Assembly (NCBI GenBank): GCA_902518075.1
Contig: CABYEX010000017.1
Coordinates: forward strand, 1-32,398
Reading direction: 5' to 3'
DNA length: 32,398 bases
DNA from: Halieaceae bacterium
GTDB taxonomy: Bacteria > Pseudomonadota > Gammaproteobacteria > Pseudomonadales > Halieaceae
A model generated the notes under the pieces. The model made no database searches. It had not been told where the DNA came from and saw nothing but the letters and a program-made list of their open reading frames with translations. Positions 19,311 to 29,983 of the stretch are shown piece after piece. The position numbers were made by a program, and so were the translations under genes. Each line of letters opens with the position of its first letter. The first letter of the stretch is position 1.

Positions 19311-20687
19311 TCATTTGCCGATACAAAAGGAGGAAAAAATCTCTCCGAGCAGGTCATCTGCACCAAAAGCGCCGGTAATGGCGCTGAGCTCTGTGTGGAC
19401 ACGCCTGAGGTCTTCTGCCAGTAGTTCGCCAGCCAGACTGACCTGAAACCGTTCGCTCGCCTCATCCAGCGCGGCTTCAGCTCGTTTCAAACAGGTGACG
19501 TGGCGCTCTCTGGCGCTAAAGGGTGAGGTGGTTTCAGCCTCACCCATACCAAGACAGTGAATGATCATTTGTTCGAGGTCGTGAATACCTTCGCCAGTCA
19601 CAGCCGAAACCGCAACGGTCGGCGAGGGTGATTCGTCGTCCTGGTCTTCTGCTTTCAACACCCCCGGTGCGCGACCAGATAGGTCTATTTTGTTCACCAC
19701 TCGGATGACGGATTGTGCCGTGTCGCTGAGAGATAGTTCTGTGTCCTTGGGCTCTCGATCGTCGATCACTTCGATAATGATATCGGCGGTGTCGAGCGCT
19801 GACTGAGCCCTTTCGATCCCCTCTTGCTCTATGGCATCGGTAGCGGCGCGGATACCTGCGGTATCGGACAGTTGGATCGCTACGCCCTCGATAGAAATCG
19901 ATTGTCTGATGACATCGCGTGTGGTCCCTGGAACGTCGGTGACGATAGCCACAGCCTGATTAGCTAATCTATTCATCAGGCTACTTTTGCCCGCGTTGGG
20001 CGCACCGGTCATCACAATTTGTGCGCCGCGACTCAACAGCGCCCCCCTCCTGGCTTGGGTGAATAATGTCTTTAAGGCTTCCTTTAACTCGAGCAGTGAT
20101 GTGGTGACCCGTCCTTCACTGAGAAAGTCGACTTCTTCCTCAGGAAAGTCGATAGCAGCCTCGACATAGATCCTGAGGTCAATGACGCGCTGATTAATCT
20201 TATTAACGGCATCTGAAAATGCCCCCTGTAAGGAAGCGGTGGCTTGCCGGGCTGCTTGTTGCGTCGGCGCATCGATTAAGTCGGCGAGGCCTTCAGCCTG
20301 AGTGAGGTCCATTTTGTTATTCAGAAAGGCCCGCTCAGAGAATTCTCCTGGTCTCGCTAAACGCGCGCCGCGCGCCAGACAGGCTTCGAGTAGCAGGTTG
20401 GTCACCATCATGCCGCCGTGGCAATGGAACTCGACGACATCTTCTCCGGTAAATGAGGCTGGGCTTTGAAAAAAAAGCGTTAGACCCGTATCGAGAACGC
20501 CATTGTCCTCGGCAAAAAAACGGGTGAGGAGAGGCTGTCTGGCGTGCATAGTTTTATGTGTCAGAAGCTCGGCAATGGGAAGCGCCTCTGGCCCGGACAC
20601 GCGAATAATGCTGACGCCACCGCGCCCGGAAGGGGTCGCAATGGCGGCTATGGTGTCTTGATCAAGCGCGAGACTGTCGGATGACAC
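19311..20687 (-). CDS. mnmE: tRNA modification GTPase MnmE (TrmE)
   Basis: GTPase partner of MnmG in wobble-uridine modification, using a formyl-THF-derived carbon. The 458-residue protein (E. coli 454) has the N-terminal tetrahydrofolate-binding domain (about 1-120: DTIAAIATPSGRGGVSIIRVSG, VVEFHCHGG). A helical domain with an inserted G domain follows: G1 GAPNAGKS at 228-235, G2 GTTRD at 254-258, G3 DTAG at 275-278 and G4 NKID near 333. The C-terminal FCIGK carries the essential cysteine (Cys455). It starts at GTG (20685-20687), which is the only start that fits the family N-terminus and has no obvious SD. It lies 21 bp after yidC. Confidence 0.97.
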   Translation of the reverse strand: MSSDSLALDQDTIAAIATPSGRGGVSIIRVSGPEALPIAELLTHKTMHARQPLLTRFFAEDNGVLDTGLTLFFQSPASFTGEDVVEFHCHGGMMVTNLLLEACLARGARLARPGEFSERAFLNNKMDLTQAEGLADLIDAPTQQAARQATASLQGAFSDAVNKINQRVIDLRIYVEAAIDFPEEEVDFLSEGRVTTSLLELKEALKTLFTQARRGALLSRGAQIVMTGAPNAGKSSLMNRLANQAVAIVTDVPGTTRDVIRQSISIEGVAIQLSDTAGIRAATDAIEQEGIERAQSALDTADIIIEVIDDREPKDTELSLSDTAQSVIRVVNKIDLSGRAPGVLKAEDQDDESPSPTVAVSAVTGEGIHDLEQMIIHCLGMGEAETTSPFSARERHVTCLKRAEAALDEASERFQVSLAGELLAEDLRRVHTELSAITGAFGADDLLGEIFSSFCIGK

Positions 20688-20708
20688 AGTGGCTAATAGC
20701 GCAGTGGC

Positions 20709-22415
20709 TCAGAGAGCACCGCTTTCAATTCTGCGATTAATGAGGTATTGCTGCCCCATTGACAGCAAGTTGTTGCAGAGCCAATAGAGCACCAGGCCGG
20801 CCGGGAACCATAAAAAGAAAAAGGTGAAGACAATAGGCATCCATTGCATGATCTTTGCCTGCATGGGATCAGGCGGTGCCGGGTTCAACTTCTGCATGTA
20901 ATACATGCTCGCCCCCATCAGAATGGGCAGCACAAAATAGGGGTCCATGACCGACAGGTCTTCGATCCATAAGGCGAGCGGCGCCTGCCTTAATTCAACC
21001 GACTCCATCAATACCCAGTACAGCGCGATAAATACGGGCATCTGGACGAGGATGGGAAAGCAGCCTCCCAGCGGATTAATTTTTTCTTTTTTATAAAGCT
21101 CCATCATGGCTTGAGACTGCTTGGCTTTGTCATTGGCATATTCTTCTCTTATCGCCAGAATGCGCGGCTGCACTTTGCGCATCCGTGCCATCGACTTATA
21201 GCCAGCGGCAGACAGCTGGAAGAACGCCAGCTTGACCAGCAACGTGAGGAAGATGATGGCGACCCCCCAATTAATCACGACGCCTTGGATCATCGTTAGC
21301 AACCAGAAAAGGGGTTGGGCAATCCACCATAGCCAGCCGTAATCCACCACCAGATCAAGGTGAGTCGCTAGGTCGGCCAGCACAGACTGGTTCTTGGGTC
21401 CCACGTACAGCTGGTTACTAATGGTCGTCGTTTCTCCCGGTGCAATCACCATGGCCGGGCCGGTGTAACCGATGATGTTGTCGCCGGATCGGGTTTGGCG
21501 TGTCCTGAACCGGTAGGTGTTATTCGGATCGGGCACCCACGCGCTGACAAAGTAATGTTGTAGCATCGCAATCCAACCACCGGTGAGATCAGCACGGAAG
21601 GGATCTTCGGCCATATCCTCAAAATCGAACTTGGTGAACCGCTGGTCGGGTTGTGTCAGGGCGGATCCCAGAAAAGGTTGCATACCCATTCCGGCGTCAC
21701 TGGCGACAGGTGCCGGTGAACTATCGCGTTTGAGTTGCACAAACGGCGTTAACTGAGCCGTCTCGGCTGCCCGGTTGGTGATGGTGTAGTAAACGCCGAT
21801 GGTGTGGCTGCCGGGCTCAAAGGCAAAGTGCTTGCTTACCTGCAGCGCACTGCCGGCATCCGCGTAGTCAATGACCACTTCCAGGGGCTCTCCCCTTGAC
21901 AGGGTGTAAACGTCTTGCGAGGCGCGGTAACGCGCGCGCCGGTTTTGATCGATCCCGTCGGGCCCAACCAAACCGGACTGCGCAACGTAGGTGCGGATCG
22001 CGTTTCGCTCCAGCAATACAAAAGGATCGGTTGGATCATCAAGAGTCTTGGGATAGTTCTTGAGCGCTGCGCCGACAACGTCGCCACCCTTAAGGTCGAT
22101 TTTGATTTCGAGCACGTCGGTATGCACCGTCACAATGCGGCCAGTAGCGGCGGCGGTAGAGCTGGCACCGTCGGGCGCTGGGCCACTGGTAATGTTGATA
22201 TCTTCGACGGTAGGTAGATCCATGTTGTCTTGAGATGTGTTGCCCACCACCGCCATCTCGTCAGGGGTGTCGGGTTCCGCCATTTTTGCTTCCACCATGG
22301 GCACTGCTGGGAGTGCTGCCTCCTGTTGGGCGGTGCTAAATCGGGTCCACTCCCCTAAAAGCATCAAGCCCAGCAAAACACTGGCGGCGATGAGGGCGTA
22401 GCGAGGGATATCCAT
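20709..22415 (-). CDS. yidC: Membrane protein insertase YidC
   Basis: Inserts and folds inner-membrane proteins alone or with SecYEG; Fo subunit c encoded nearby is a classic substrate. The 568-residue protein (E. coli 548) begins with a signal-anchor helix (about 6-22). A long periplasmic P1 domain follows, preceded by a Pro/Glu/Asp-rich low-complexity linker (about 30-90). The conserved C-terminal core then starts near WLWWIAQPLFWLL, with PLGGCFPILVQMPVFIALYWVL and MQWMPIVFTFFFLWFPAGLVLYW. No KH-like long basic tail is present. The gene starts 15 bp after yidD. Confidence 0.97.
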   Translation of the reverse strand: MDIPRYALIAASVLLGLMLLGEWTRFSTAQQEAALPAVPMVEAKMAEPDTPDEMAVVGNTSQDNMDLPTVEDINITSGPAPDGASSTAAATGRIVTVHTDVLEIKIDLKGGDVVGAALKNYPKTLDDPTDPFVLLERNAIRTYVAQSGLVGPDGIDQNRRARYRASQDVYTLSRGEPLEVVIDYADAGSALQVSKHFAFEPGSHTIGVYYTITNRAAETAQLTPFVQLKRDSSPAPVASDAGMGMQPFLGSALTQPDQRFTKFDFEDMAEDPFRADLTGGWIAMLQHYFVSAWVPDPNNTYRFRTRQTRSGDNIIGYTGPAMVIAPGETTTISNQLYVGPKNQSVLADLATHLDLVVDYGWLWWIAQPLFWLLTMIQGVVINWGVAIIFLTLLVKLAFFQLSAAGYKSMARMRKVQPRILAIREEYANDKAKQSQAMMELYKKEKINPLGGCFPILVQMPVFIALYWVLMESVELRQAPLALWIEDLSVMDPYFVLPILMGASMYYMQKLNPAPPDPMQAKIMQWMPIVFTFFFLWFPAGLVLYWLCNNLLSMGQQYLINRRIESGAL

Positions 22416-22430
22416 GATGTGGTCTCGATC

Positions 22431-22697
22431 TCAGTGAGTGTGTTGAGGGGTTTTGGCTGGTGGCACGGGATCAGCGCCGCCTGCACACCAGGGGTGGCAG
22501 CGCAATAATCTGCGACCGGTCAGCCAGATGCCGGATAGAGTACCGTGGGTCTTCAGCGCGTCAATCCCATATTGTGAGCAGGTAGGCGTGAAACGACAGG
22601 ACCTGCCTAGCCAGGGACTGAGCGTCAGTTGATAGCCGCGGATCAACAAGGCAAGGCCGGTGGCCACGCATCGGTCGGTCCATTTTAGCCACCGCAT
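22431..22697 (-). CDS. yidD: Membrane protein insertion efficiency factor YidD
   Basis: Small inner-membrane-associated protein that assists YidC-dependent insertion. The 88-residue form begins [10 protein letters not shown] and has the family core [23 protein letters not shown], split here as [11 protein letters not shown] then [12 protein letters not shown], and [15 protein letters not shown] chose the ATG at 22697 rather than a start 18 codons earlier because it overlaps the rnpA stop as TAATG and gives the usual length (E. coli 85). Confidence 0.95.
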   Translation of the reverse strand: MRWLKWTDRCVATGLALLIRGYQLTLSPWLGRSCRFTPTCSQYGIDALKTHGTLSGIWLTGRRLLRCHPWCAGGADPVPPAKTPQHTH

Positions 22698-23047
22698 TAC
22701 GCATTCACCTTTCGTTCCAGGGTGCGCCATAGCCTGTCGAGTTCCTGCCATACGCTGGGATTATCTAATTGATCGGCGCCTGACCGCGCCAGCACCACCA
22801 GGTCGATAGCCGCATCAAAAGGACGGTGCCGAAACTGTTCCCGCACCAGCCGTTTGATGCGGTTGCGCCTAACGGCGCGGCGAATGTTTTTTTTGGCAAC
22901 CACGACACCCAGTCTGGATGACGGCGTTGCGCTGGGTGTTGCAAGGAGAAGGAAGGCGCCGCTACTTACCTTGTACTCTGGACTGTCAAACACTCGCTGG
23001 TAGTGGTCGGGTTGAGATAGCTTGGCAGTGTGAGGAAAGGTGGGCAT
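22697..23047 (-). CDS. rnpA: Ribonuclease P protein component RnpA
   Basis: Basic protein subunit that helps the RNase P RNA bind the 5' leader of precursor tRNA. The 116-residue protein has the substrate-contacting N-terminal part ([17 protein letters not shown]) and the RNR motif [19 protein letters not shown] (about 51-69), followed by ALDLVVLAR-like strand [13 protein letters not shown] use the ATG at 23047; a TTG three codons earlier is also possible. It lies 29 bp after rpmH and overlaps yidD by one base. Confidence 0.95.
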   Translation of the reverse strand: MPTFPHTAKLSQPDHYQRVFDSPEYKVSSGAFLLLATPSATPSSRLGVVVAKKNIRRAVRRNRIKRLVREQFRHRPFDAAIDLVVLARSGADQLDNPSVWQELDRLWRTLERKVNA

Positions 23048-23076
23048 GGCCCACAAAGACGGTTTGTTTGCGGTGC

Positions 23077-23211
23077 TTAGGCGGACAGGCGCCGGCGCCC
23101 ACGCGCGCGACGACGGGAGAGGATCTTCCGGCCGTTCTTGGTAGCCATGCGGGCGCGGAACCCGTGATTGCGCTTTCGCTTTAAAACGCTAGGCTGAAAT
23201 GTACGCTTCAT
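23077..23211 (-). CDS. rpmH: 50S ribosomal protein L34
   Basis: The 44-residue, very basic protein begins [19 protein letters not shown] and contains [19 protein letters not shown], the full L34 signature, with the usual length (E. coli 46). It is read from the ATG at 23211 to TAA at 23077-23079, with AAGG about eight bases upstream. It is the first gene of the rpmH-rnpA-yidD-yidC-mnmE unit, and is divergent from dnaA. Confidence 0.97.
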   Translation of the reverse strand: MKRTFQPSVLKRKRNHGFRARMATKNGRKILSRRRARGRRRLSA

Positions 23212-23305
23212 GGCGGTTACCTTTTCGTTTGTGTTCAAACCTGCCGCTGTATTGCCACAGGACCGCTACCTGAGGCGATCAGCGAGCCCGGTAGAAGGGG
23301 CGCGG

Positions 23306-23334
23306 ATTATAGGTAGCCTTTTCGGTCTATGCAA
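23306..23334 (-). promoter_or_regulatory. Strong sigma70 promoter of the rpmH operon
   Basis: On the minus strand TTGCAT (23334-23329), a 17-bp spacer, then a perfect TATAAT (23311-23306). It would give an rpmH leader of about 85-90 nt, which contains no obvious riboswitch or attenuator. The match and the spacing make it the best promoter in the window, as expected for ribosomal protein synthesis. Confidence 0.75.
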
Positions 23335-23434
23335 GGTGTGGGGCGGGCGACTTCATCCCCCCTGCTCTCGCTGCGGAAAAAAATTCATCCACGTTCGTTA
23401 ACCCGCTTTAGGGCCTATTCCTGAGGTTGAAACC

Positions 23435-23462
23435 CCCACTGAAAAAGCTCAGATTTCAGGGG
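23435..23462. repeat. Inverted repeat in the oriC gap
   Basis: CCC-A-CTGAAA (23435-23444) is complementary to TTTCAGGGG (23454-23462) with one bulged A, leaving a 9-base loop. No T-tract follows on either strand, so it is not a clear terminator. A role in origin structure or in ending antisense transcripts is open. Confidence 0.4.
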
Positions 23463-23562
23463 CTTGCCTCGAAAGGTATCTATCCCGGGAGGCGGTCAAA
23501 TGGCAGCCGCGTATTTCGGCACATGGCGGCAAATCACAGGTTGGCCCAAAGATAAACACAGC

Positions 23563-23571
23563 TTATCCACA
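23563..23571 (+). promoter_or_regulatory. DnaA box TTATCCACA
   Basis: Perfect match to the strong E. coli consensus, 50 bp left of the AT-rich block in the rpmH-dnaA gap. Confidence 0.8.
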
Positions 23572-23619
23572 GGCGTAAAAGTTTTTTCTTGCAAATGCGC
23601 TCCGCTTGGTTTAGCCCGC

Positions 23620-23658
23620 CTAAAAAACAATAAAACATTGATTTTTATAAATTTAAAA
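23620..23658. other. AT-rich candidate DNA-unwinding element
   Basis: A stretch made almost entirely of A and T (for example AAAAAACAATAAAAC and TTTTTATAAATTTAAAA), sitting between the two perfect DnaA boxes. It is the most AT-rich part of the gap. Confidence 0.5.
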
Positions 23659-23680
23659 CCTGTTGATCAATACAGAGGTT

Positions 23681-23689
23681 TGTGGATAA
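23681..23689 (-). promoter_or_regulatory. DnaA box TTATCCACA (minus strand), dnaA-proximal
   Basis: Perfect consensus on the minus strand, 125 bp before the dnaA start. It overlaps the -10 region of one possible dnaA promoter (TTGATC at 23663, GATAAC at 23685), so DnaA binding could repress its own gene. Confidence 0.8.
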
Positions 23690-23708
23690 CTAGGCATTGA
23701 CAGCCTAG
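23690..23708. repeat. Palindrome CTAGGC-N7-GCCTAG holding a -35-like TTGACA
   Basis: Perfect 6-bp arms at 23690-23695 and 23703-23708. The spacer contains a perfect -35 hexamer TTGACA (23697-23702), followed after 17 bp by a poor -10 (CACACT, 23720-23725). It directly abuts the DnaA box at 23681-23689. It may be an operator or the base of an RNA hairpin in the dnaA leader. Confidence 0.4.
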
Positions 23709-23813
23709 GGCGGGCCAAACACACTCGGGAGCGTTTGGGAAGCGGCAGGAGCCAGCCACCCCTGAGAATAGCCTCTCAAAAAGGCAGAATTTGAACACAA
23801 TCGGAGAAGCACG

Positions 23814-25199
23814 TTGGTTGCCCCCCAGCCCCTCACGGACCCCTGGCAGCACTGCCTGAATCGACTCGGCGGTGATATTCCCCAGCAACAATTTAATACC
23901 TGGATCAGACCTCTTCGAGCCGATTGGCAGGAGTCGGGCTTGGTTTTGGCCGCGCCAAACCGGTTTATTCGCGATTTCGTGGCGGAAAAGTATTTGCCGC
24001 TGATTAATGCGTATTTGCTCGATGTGGTGGCGCCGGCGGCGGCACAGGCATCCGTTACCGTGCAGGGTGCACAGCCAGCCGCGCCATCCTCGGTGACGCC
24101 GATTGCCTCGGGTGCGGCGCAAGCACCCTCGCTGCCTGCAGAGGCTCCTCCACGCCCAGCCCCTGCCGCACTCGTATCGCCTTCCAATCTGGTGGAAGGT
24201 TACACCTTTGAGCGGTTTGTCGAGGGCAAGAGCAACCAACTGGCGTTGGCGGCTGCGCAGCAGGTAGCGGAGCATCCCGGGTCGTCCTACAACCCCTTGT
24301 TTTTGTATGGTGGTGTCGGGCTCGGAAAGACACACCTGATGCACGCGGTCGGCAACGCCATGCGCCGCCAAAACCCCGAGGCGAAAATTGTCTACCTTCA
24401 CTCTGAGCGATTTGTCGCGGATATGGTGAAGGCGCTGCAGCTGAATGCAATCAATGACTTCAAGCGCTTCTACCGCTCCGTCGACGCCTTGTTAATCGAT
24501 GACATTCAATTCTTCGCCAACAAAGACCGCTCTCAGGAAGAGTTCTTTCACACATTCAACGCGCTGCTCGAGGGCGGACAGCAGATGATCCTCACTTGCG
24601 ACCGCTATCCCAAGGAAATAGAAGGTGTTGAGGAGCGCTTGAAGTCTCGCTTCGGCTGGGGCTTAACGGTAGCGGTGGAGCCGCCAGATCTGGAAACACG
24701 TGTTGCGATCTTGATGAAAAAAGCGGAGCAGAGCCATATATCGCTCGCACCAGATGCGGCATTTTTTATCGCGCAACGCATCCGTTCTAACGTTCGAGAG
24801 CTTGAAGGAGCGTTGAAGCGGGTGATCGCCAGTGCGAATTTCACGGGGCGGCCGTTTGATATTGATTTGATTAAAGACAGCCTCAAAGACCTGCTCGCCC
24901 TGCAGGACAAACAGGTCTCTCTGGATAACATTAAGCGCAAGGTGGCCGAGTATTACAAAATCAAGGTGGCCGACCTGATGTCGAAAAGGCGCAATCGCTC
25001 GGTGGCGAGACCAAGACAGGTGGCCATGGCGATGGCAAAAGAGCTCACACACCACAGCTTGCCCGAGATCGGAGATGCGTTTGGGGGTCGAGACCACACG
25101 ACAGTTTTGCATGCGTGTCGTAAAATCAGAGAGCTACGGGACGTCAGCCCCGATATCAGCGAGGACTATCAAAACTTGCTGCGCGCGCTGACCACCTGA
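23814..25199 (+). CDS. dnaA: Chromosomal replication initiator protein DnaA
   Basis: AAA+ initiator that binds DnaA boxes and opens oriC. The 461-residue protein (E. coli 467) has domain I (about 1-75: [21 protein letters not shown]) and an Ala/Pro-rich flexible domain II (about 76-122). Domain III carries Walker A GGVGLGKT at 166-173 and Walker B LLIDDIQF at 226-233, then sensor 1 [12 protein letters not shown]. In domain [21 protein letters not shown] is the DNA-binding signature. Translation most likely starts at TTG (23814), since GGAGA lies six bases upstream and no ATG or GTG fits better. A rare start codon would keep DnaA levels low. It leads the plus-strand cluster dnaA-dnaN-recF-gyrB. 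Confidence 0.98.
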   Translation: MVAPQPLTDPWQHCLNRLGGDIPQQQFNTWIRPLRADWQESGLVLAAPNRFIRDFVAEKYLPLINAYLLDVVAPAAAQASVTVQGAQPAAPSSVTPIASGAAQAPSLPAEAPPRPAPAALVSPSNLVEGYTFERFVEGKSNQLALAAAQQVAEHPGSSYNPLFLYGGVGLGKTHLMHAVGNAMRRQNPEAKIVYLHSERFVADMVKALQLNAINDFKRFYRSVDALLIDDIQFFANKDRSQEEFFHTFNALLEGGQQMILTCDRYPKEIEGVEERLKSRFGWGLTVAVEPPDLETRVAILMKKAEQSHISLAPDAAFFIAQRIRSNVRELEGALKRVIASANFTGRPFDIDLIKDSLKDLLALQDKQVSLDNIKRKVAEYYKIKVADLMSKRRNRSVARPRQVAMAMAKELTHHSLPEIGDAFGGRDHTTVLHACRKIRELRDVSPDISEDYQNLLRALTT

Positions 25200-25210
25200 C
25201 TGGCCAATCT

Positions 25211-25233
25211 ACCGGGTGGGCGCATCGCCCGGT
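25211..25233 (+). other. Hairpin between dnaA and dnaN
   Basis: ACCGGG (25211-25216) pairs with CCCGGT (25228-25233); an alternative inner pairing is GGGCG-CAT-CGCCC. No T-run follows, so it is at most a pausing or partial attenuation site. Confidence 0.3.
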
Positions 25234-25262
25234 TACTGCAAAACACTGAACGAGCTGAAAAC

Positions 25263-26375
25263 ATGAAATTTTCCATTGCCCGCGATGCACTCATCAAACC
25301 ATTGAATTTGGTGGCGGGGGTCGTCGAGCGACGGCAAACGTTACCCATTTTGTCGAATGTATTGCTGGTCCTCGAGGACAAAACCCTCTCATTCACTGGA
25401 ACCGACCTTGAGGTTGAACTCGTTGGACGTGTCGAGCTGGAAGCGGCGGGTGTAGACGGTGAAGTCACGGTACCCGCCAGAAAACTGGTTGATATCTGTA
25501 AATCGCTTCCTGAGGGTTCCACTATAGAATTCGCACTGGAGGCGGGCAAGGCCACGGTTAAGGCCGGTCGTAGCCGCTTCACCTTGTCCACTTTGCCAGC
25601 CGCAGATTTTCCAGCTTTGGAGGGCGGTGCTGGTTCGATCGCGCTGTCCCTTGATCAATGGCTGGTGAAACAACTGATAGACAGCACAGCGTTTGCGATG
25701 GCCCAGCAGGACGTTCGCTATTACCTCAATGGTTTGTACCTGGAAATATTAGGTGGCCGTTTACGGGTCGTGGCCACAGATGGTCACCGTCTTGCTTTGG
25801 CAACCGGACCGGCTTTGGTGGAGGCCGCTGACACTGGGGTTATCATTCCGCGCAAGGGTGTGCTGGAGCTGTCGCGTCTGCTTGATGGCAGCGCGCCCCT
25901 GGAGCTCGTCATTGGCACCAATCATATCCGTGCCGCCAATGAGCAATTTACCTTCACTTCCAAGCTCGTTGACGGCAAGTTCCCCGATTATGAGCGCGTA
26001 ATCCCGAAAAATGCCGACAAATCACTGATCGGCGAGCGCGGTGAGTTGAAGCAGGCGTTCACGCGCACCGCGATTCTGTCGAACGAGAAATATCGTGGCG
26101 TTCGGCTGAAGCTGTCAGACAATAACCTTGACATCACTGCCAACAACCCCGAGCAAGAACAGGCCGAAGAAGTGGTGGGCGTCCAGTACAGTGGTGGTGA
26201 GCTGGAGATTGGCTTCAATGTCAGTTATTTGCTCGATGTGTTGTCGGTGCTGGATCAGCCGCAGGTTCGGTTGTCTCTGTCGGACGAGGCGAGCTCCGCG
26301 CTGCTTGAAAACCCGGAGGCGCCCTCGGAAGGCGAGCCGGAGCGGCTCTACGTCGTGATGCCCATGCGGCTCTGA
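25263..26375 (+). CDS. dnaN: DNA polymerase III beta subunit (sliding clamp)
   Basis: Ring-shaped processivity clamp for Pol III and docking site for MutS, Hda and translesion polymerases. The 370-residue protein (E. coli 366) has three repeated clamp domains. It starts MKFSIARDALIKPLNLVAGVVERRQTLPILSNVLL, quoted as a landmark only in part: RQTLPILSNVLL near 25-36. DGHRLALA, GVLELSRLL and the C-terminal YVVMPMRL that forms the protein-binding pocket edge are present. It lies 63 bp after dnaA, with a small hairpin in between, and 22 bp before recF. Confidence 0.98.
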   Translation: MKFSIARDALIKPLNLVAGVVERRQTLPILSNVLLVLEDKTLSFTGTDLEVELVGRVELEAAGVDGEVTVPARKLVDICKSLPEGSTIEFALEAGKATVKAGRSRFTLSTLPAADFPALEGGAGSIALSLDQWLVKQLIDSTAFAMAQQDVRYYLNGLYLEILGGRLRVVATDGHRLALATGPALVEAADTGVIIPRKGVLELSRLLDGSAPLELVIGTNHIRAANEQFTFTSKLVDGKFPDYERVIPKNADKSLIGERGELKQAFTRTAILSNEKYRGVRLKLSDNNLDITANNPEQEQAEEVVGVQYSGGELEIGFNVSYLLDVLSVLDQPQVRLSLSDEASSALLENPEAPSEGEPERLYVVMPMRL

Positions 26376-26397
26376 TTACACTGCGCTGCCCGCTTCA

Positions 26398-27471
26398 GTG
26401 CTGAAGCACATCACCATCGAAGGCGTCAGGAACCTGACGCAGGCTCAGGTGACCCTGCCGGCTGGCGCTACGGTCCTGTTTGGCGCTAATGGGTCAGGGA
26501 AAACAAGCTTCCTCGAGGCGATCCATTTGCTCGGTGTGGGCCGCTCTTTCCGCACGCACCAATCAAAACCCGTGATTCAGCATGGCATGGCGCATTGTCG
26601 GGTTGTGGGCGAGGTGCAGCGTGGCGGGCGCACCACGGTGATGGGGCTCGAAAAACATCGCGATGGCGGCGTCAAAGCGCGGGTCTGCGGTAAAAACGTA
26701 CCGTCACTATCTGAATTGGCGCTGCACCTTCCTTTGGTGTTGCTGGACACCGAAGGGTTGGGCATTGTCACTGGCCCGCCTGAGGGCCGCCGGCGCCTGC
26801 TGGACGGCACTTTGTTCCACGTGGAACAAGGTTTTCTTTCCCACTGGAAGCGCTATGCTTTGGCTGTTCGACAGCGTAATAGCGGGCTGCGCCGTGGTAT
26901 ACTTGGCAGCGACAGAGCATGGCGCCAGGAGATCATGGAAACCGGGACTTTGCTGACCCAGCAGAGGCAGGCGGTAGCTGAAAAGATCGCCCACGAGCTG
27001 GCCAGAATAGCGCCTGCCCTCTCCGATGATTTGGCGGGTCTTGAGGTGGTTTTTCGCGCTGGCTGGGACCAAAAACTGTCGCTTCTCGAGGCGCTGGAGC
27101 GCAACGCTGAGAGCGACAGCACTCAAGGGTTTACCCAGGTCGGCCCGCATAGGGCTGATTTGCGGTTAATGCGCGACGGCGTACTGGCGGCCGAAGTCCT
27201 GTCGCGAGGCCAGCTAAAGCTGGCGGTAGTGGCGCTAAAGCTGGTTCAGGGAGTGTTGATAGAAGGCGCTTCCTCATTGCCACCGCTTTATTTGGTGGAT
27301 GACCTGCCGGCGGAGCTGGACCGGGAACACTGCGGCAGGGTGTGTGAGCAGCTGGGCGCCGGCCGTCAGGTGATATTAACCGCGGTGGATCGCGCGCCGC
27401 TGGAGGCCGCTTGGGGCGAAGAACCGCTTAGCTTGTTCCACGTGGAACAAGGGCAGGTGCTGCCGGCCTGA
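26398..27471 (+). CDS. recF: DNA replication and repair protein RecF
   Basis: SMC-like ATPase that with RecO and RecR loads RecA at single-strand gaps. The 357-residue protein (same as E. coli) has Walker A GANGSGKT at about 29-36, the signature LSRGQLKLAVVALKL and Walker B LYLVDDLPAELD. It starts at GTG (26398). The unusual aspect is that two identical parS palindromes lie within the gene, one near the middle (26813-26828) and one at the C-terminus (27434-27449). Both are read in the same frame, so LFHVEQG appears twice, at about residues 139-145 and at the end. The second copy extends the C-terminal tail. Confidence 0.97.
   Translation: MLKHITIEGVRNLTQAQVTLPAGATVLFGANGSGKTSFLEAIHLLGVGRSFRTHQSKPVIQHGMAHCRVVGEVQRGGRTTVMGLEKHRDGGVKARVCGKNVPSLSELALHLPLVLLDTEGLGIVTGPPEGRRRLLDGTLFHVEQGFLSHWKRYALAVRQRNSGLRRGILGSDRAWRQEIMETGTLLTQQRQAVAEKIAHELARIAPALSDDLAGLEVVFRAGWDQKLSLLEALERNAESDSTQGFTQVGPHRADLRLMRDGVLAAEVLSRGQLKLAVVALKLVQGVLIEGASSLPPLYLVDDLPAELDREHCGRVCEQLGAGRQVILTAVDRAPLEAAWGEEPLSLFHVEQGQVLPA
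26813..26828. promoter_or_regulatory. parS site inside recF (first)
   Basis: Perfect 16-bp palindrome TGTTCCACGTGGAACA, with a further matched T and A on each side. It equals the Pseudomonas-type parS core bound by ParB. ParB is encoded about 11 kb to the left. Confidence 0.88.
27434..27449. promoter_or_regulatory. parS site inside the 3' end of recF (second)
   Basis: The same 16-bp palindrome as at 26813-26828, with two further matched bases on each side (20-bp palindrome in total). It is 621 bp from the first copy and 3.6 kb from the oriC gap. Confidence 0.88.
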
Positions 27472-29973
<2,502 letters not shown>

Positions 29974-29983
29974 TGATCAGCCG

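Larger units (their letters stand above)
23385..23689. other. Chromosomal replication origin (oriC) candidate between rpmH and dnaA
   Basis: In the 602-bp divergent gap between rpmH and dnaA, two perfect DnaA boxes TTATCCACA (23563-23571 plus; 23681-23689 minus) flank an AT-rich block at about 23620-23658 that could serve as the unwinding element. A weaker box (TCATCCACG, 23385-23393) lies to the left. Genes on both sides run away from this gap, as expected if forks leave from here, and Pseudomonas oriC lies at the same place. Only two GATC sites occur (23277, 23665), so Dam/SeqA control as in E. coli is not indicated. Confidence 0.65.

Noticed and set aside
19304..19335. Inverted repeat TTCCTCC / GGAGGAA around the mnmE stop, with an AGGAGG directly after the stop
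   Set aside because: No start codon follows at SD distance and no U-tract follows in the direction of mnmE transcription, so it is neither a clear gene start nor a terminator.
23667..24401. 244-codon minus-strand frame covering the oriC edge and the dnaA 5' part
   Set aside because: It covers the dnaA coding region antisense and has a low-complexity Arg/Cys/Gly-rich product typical of a shadow frame.
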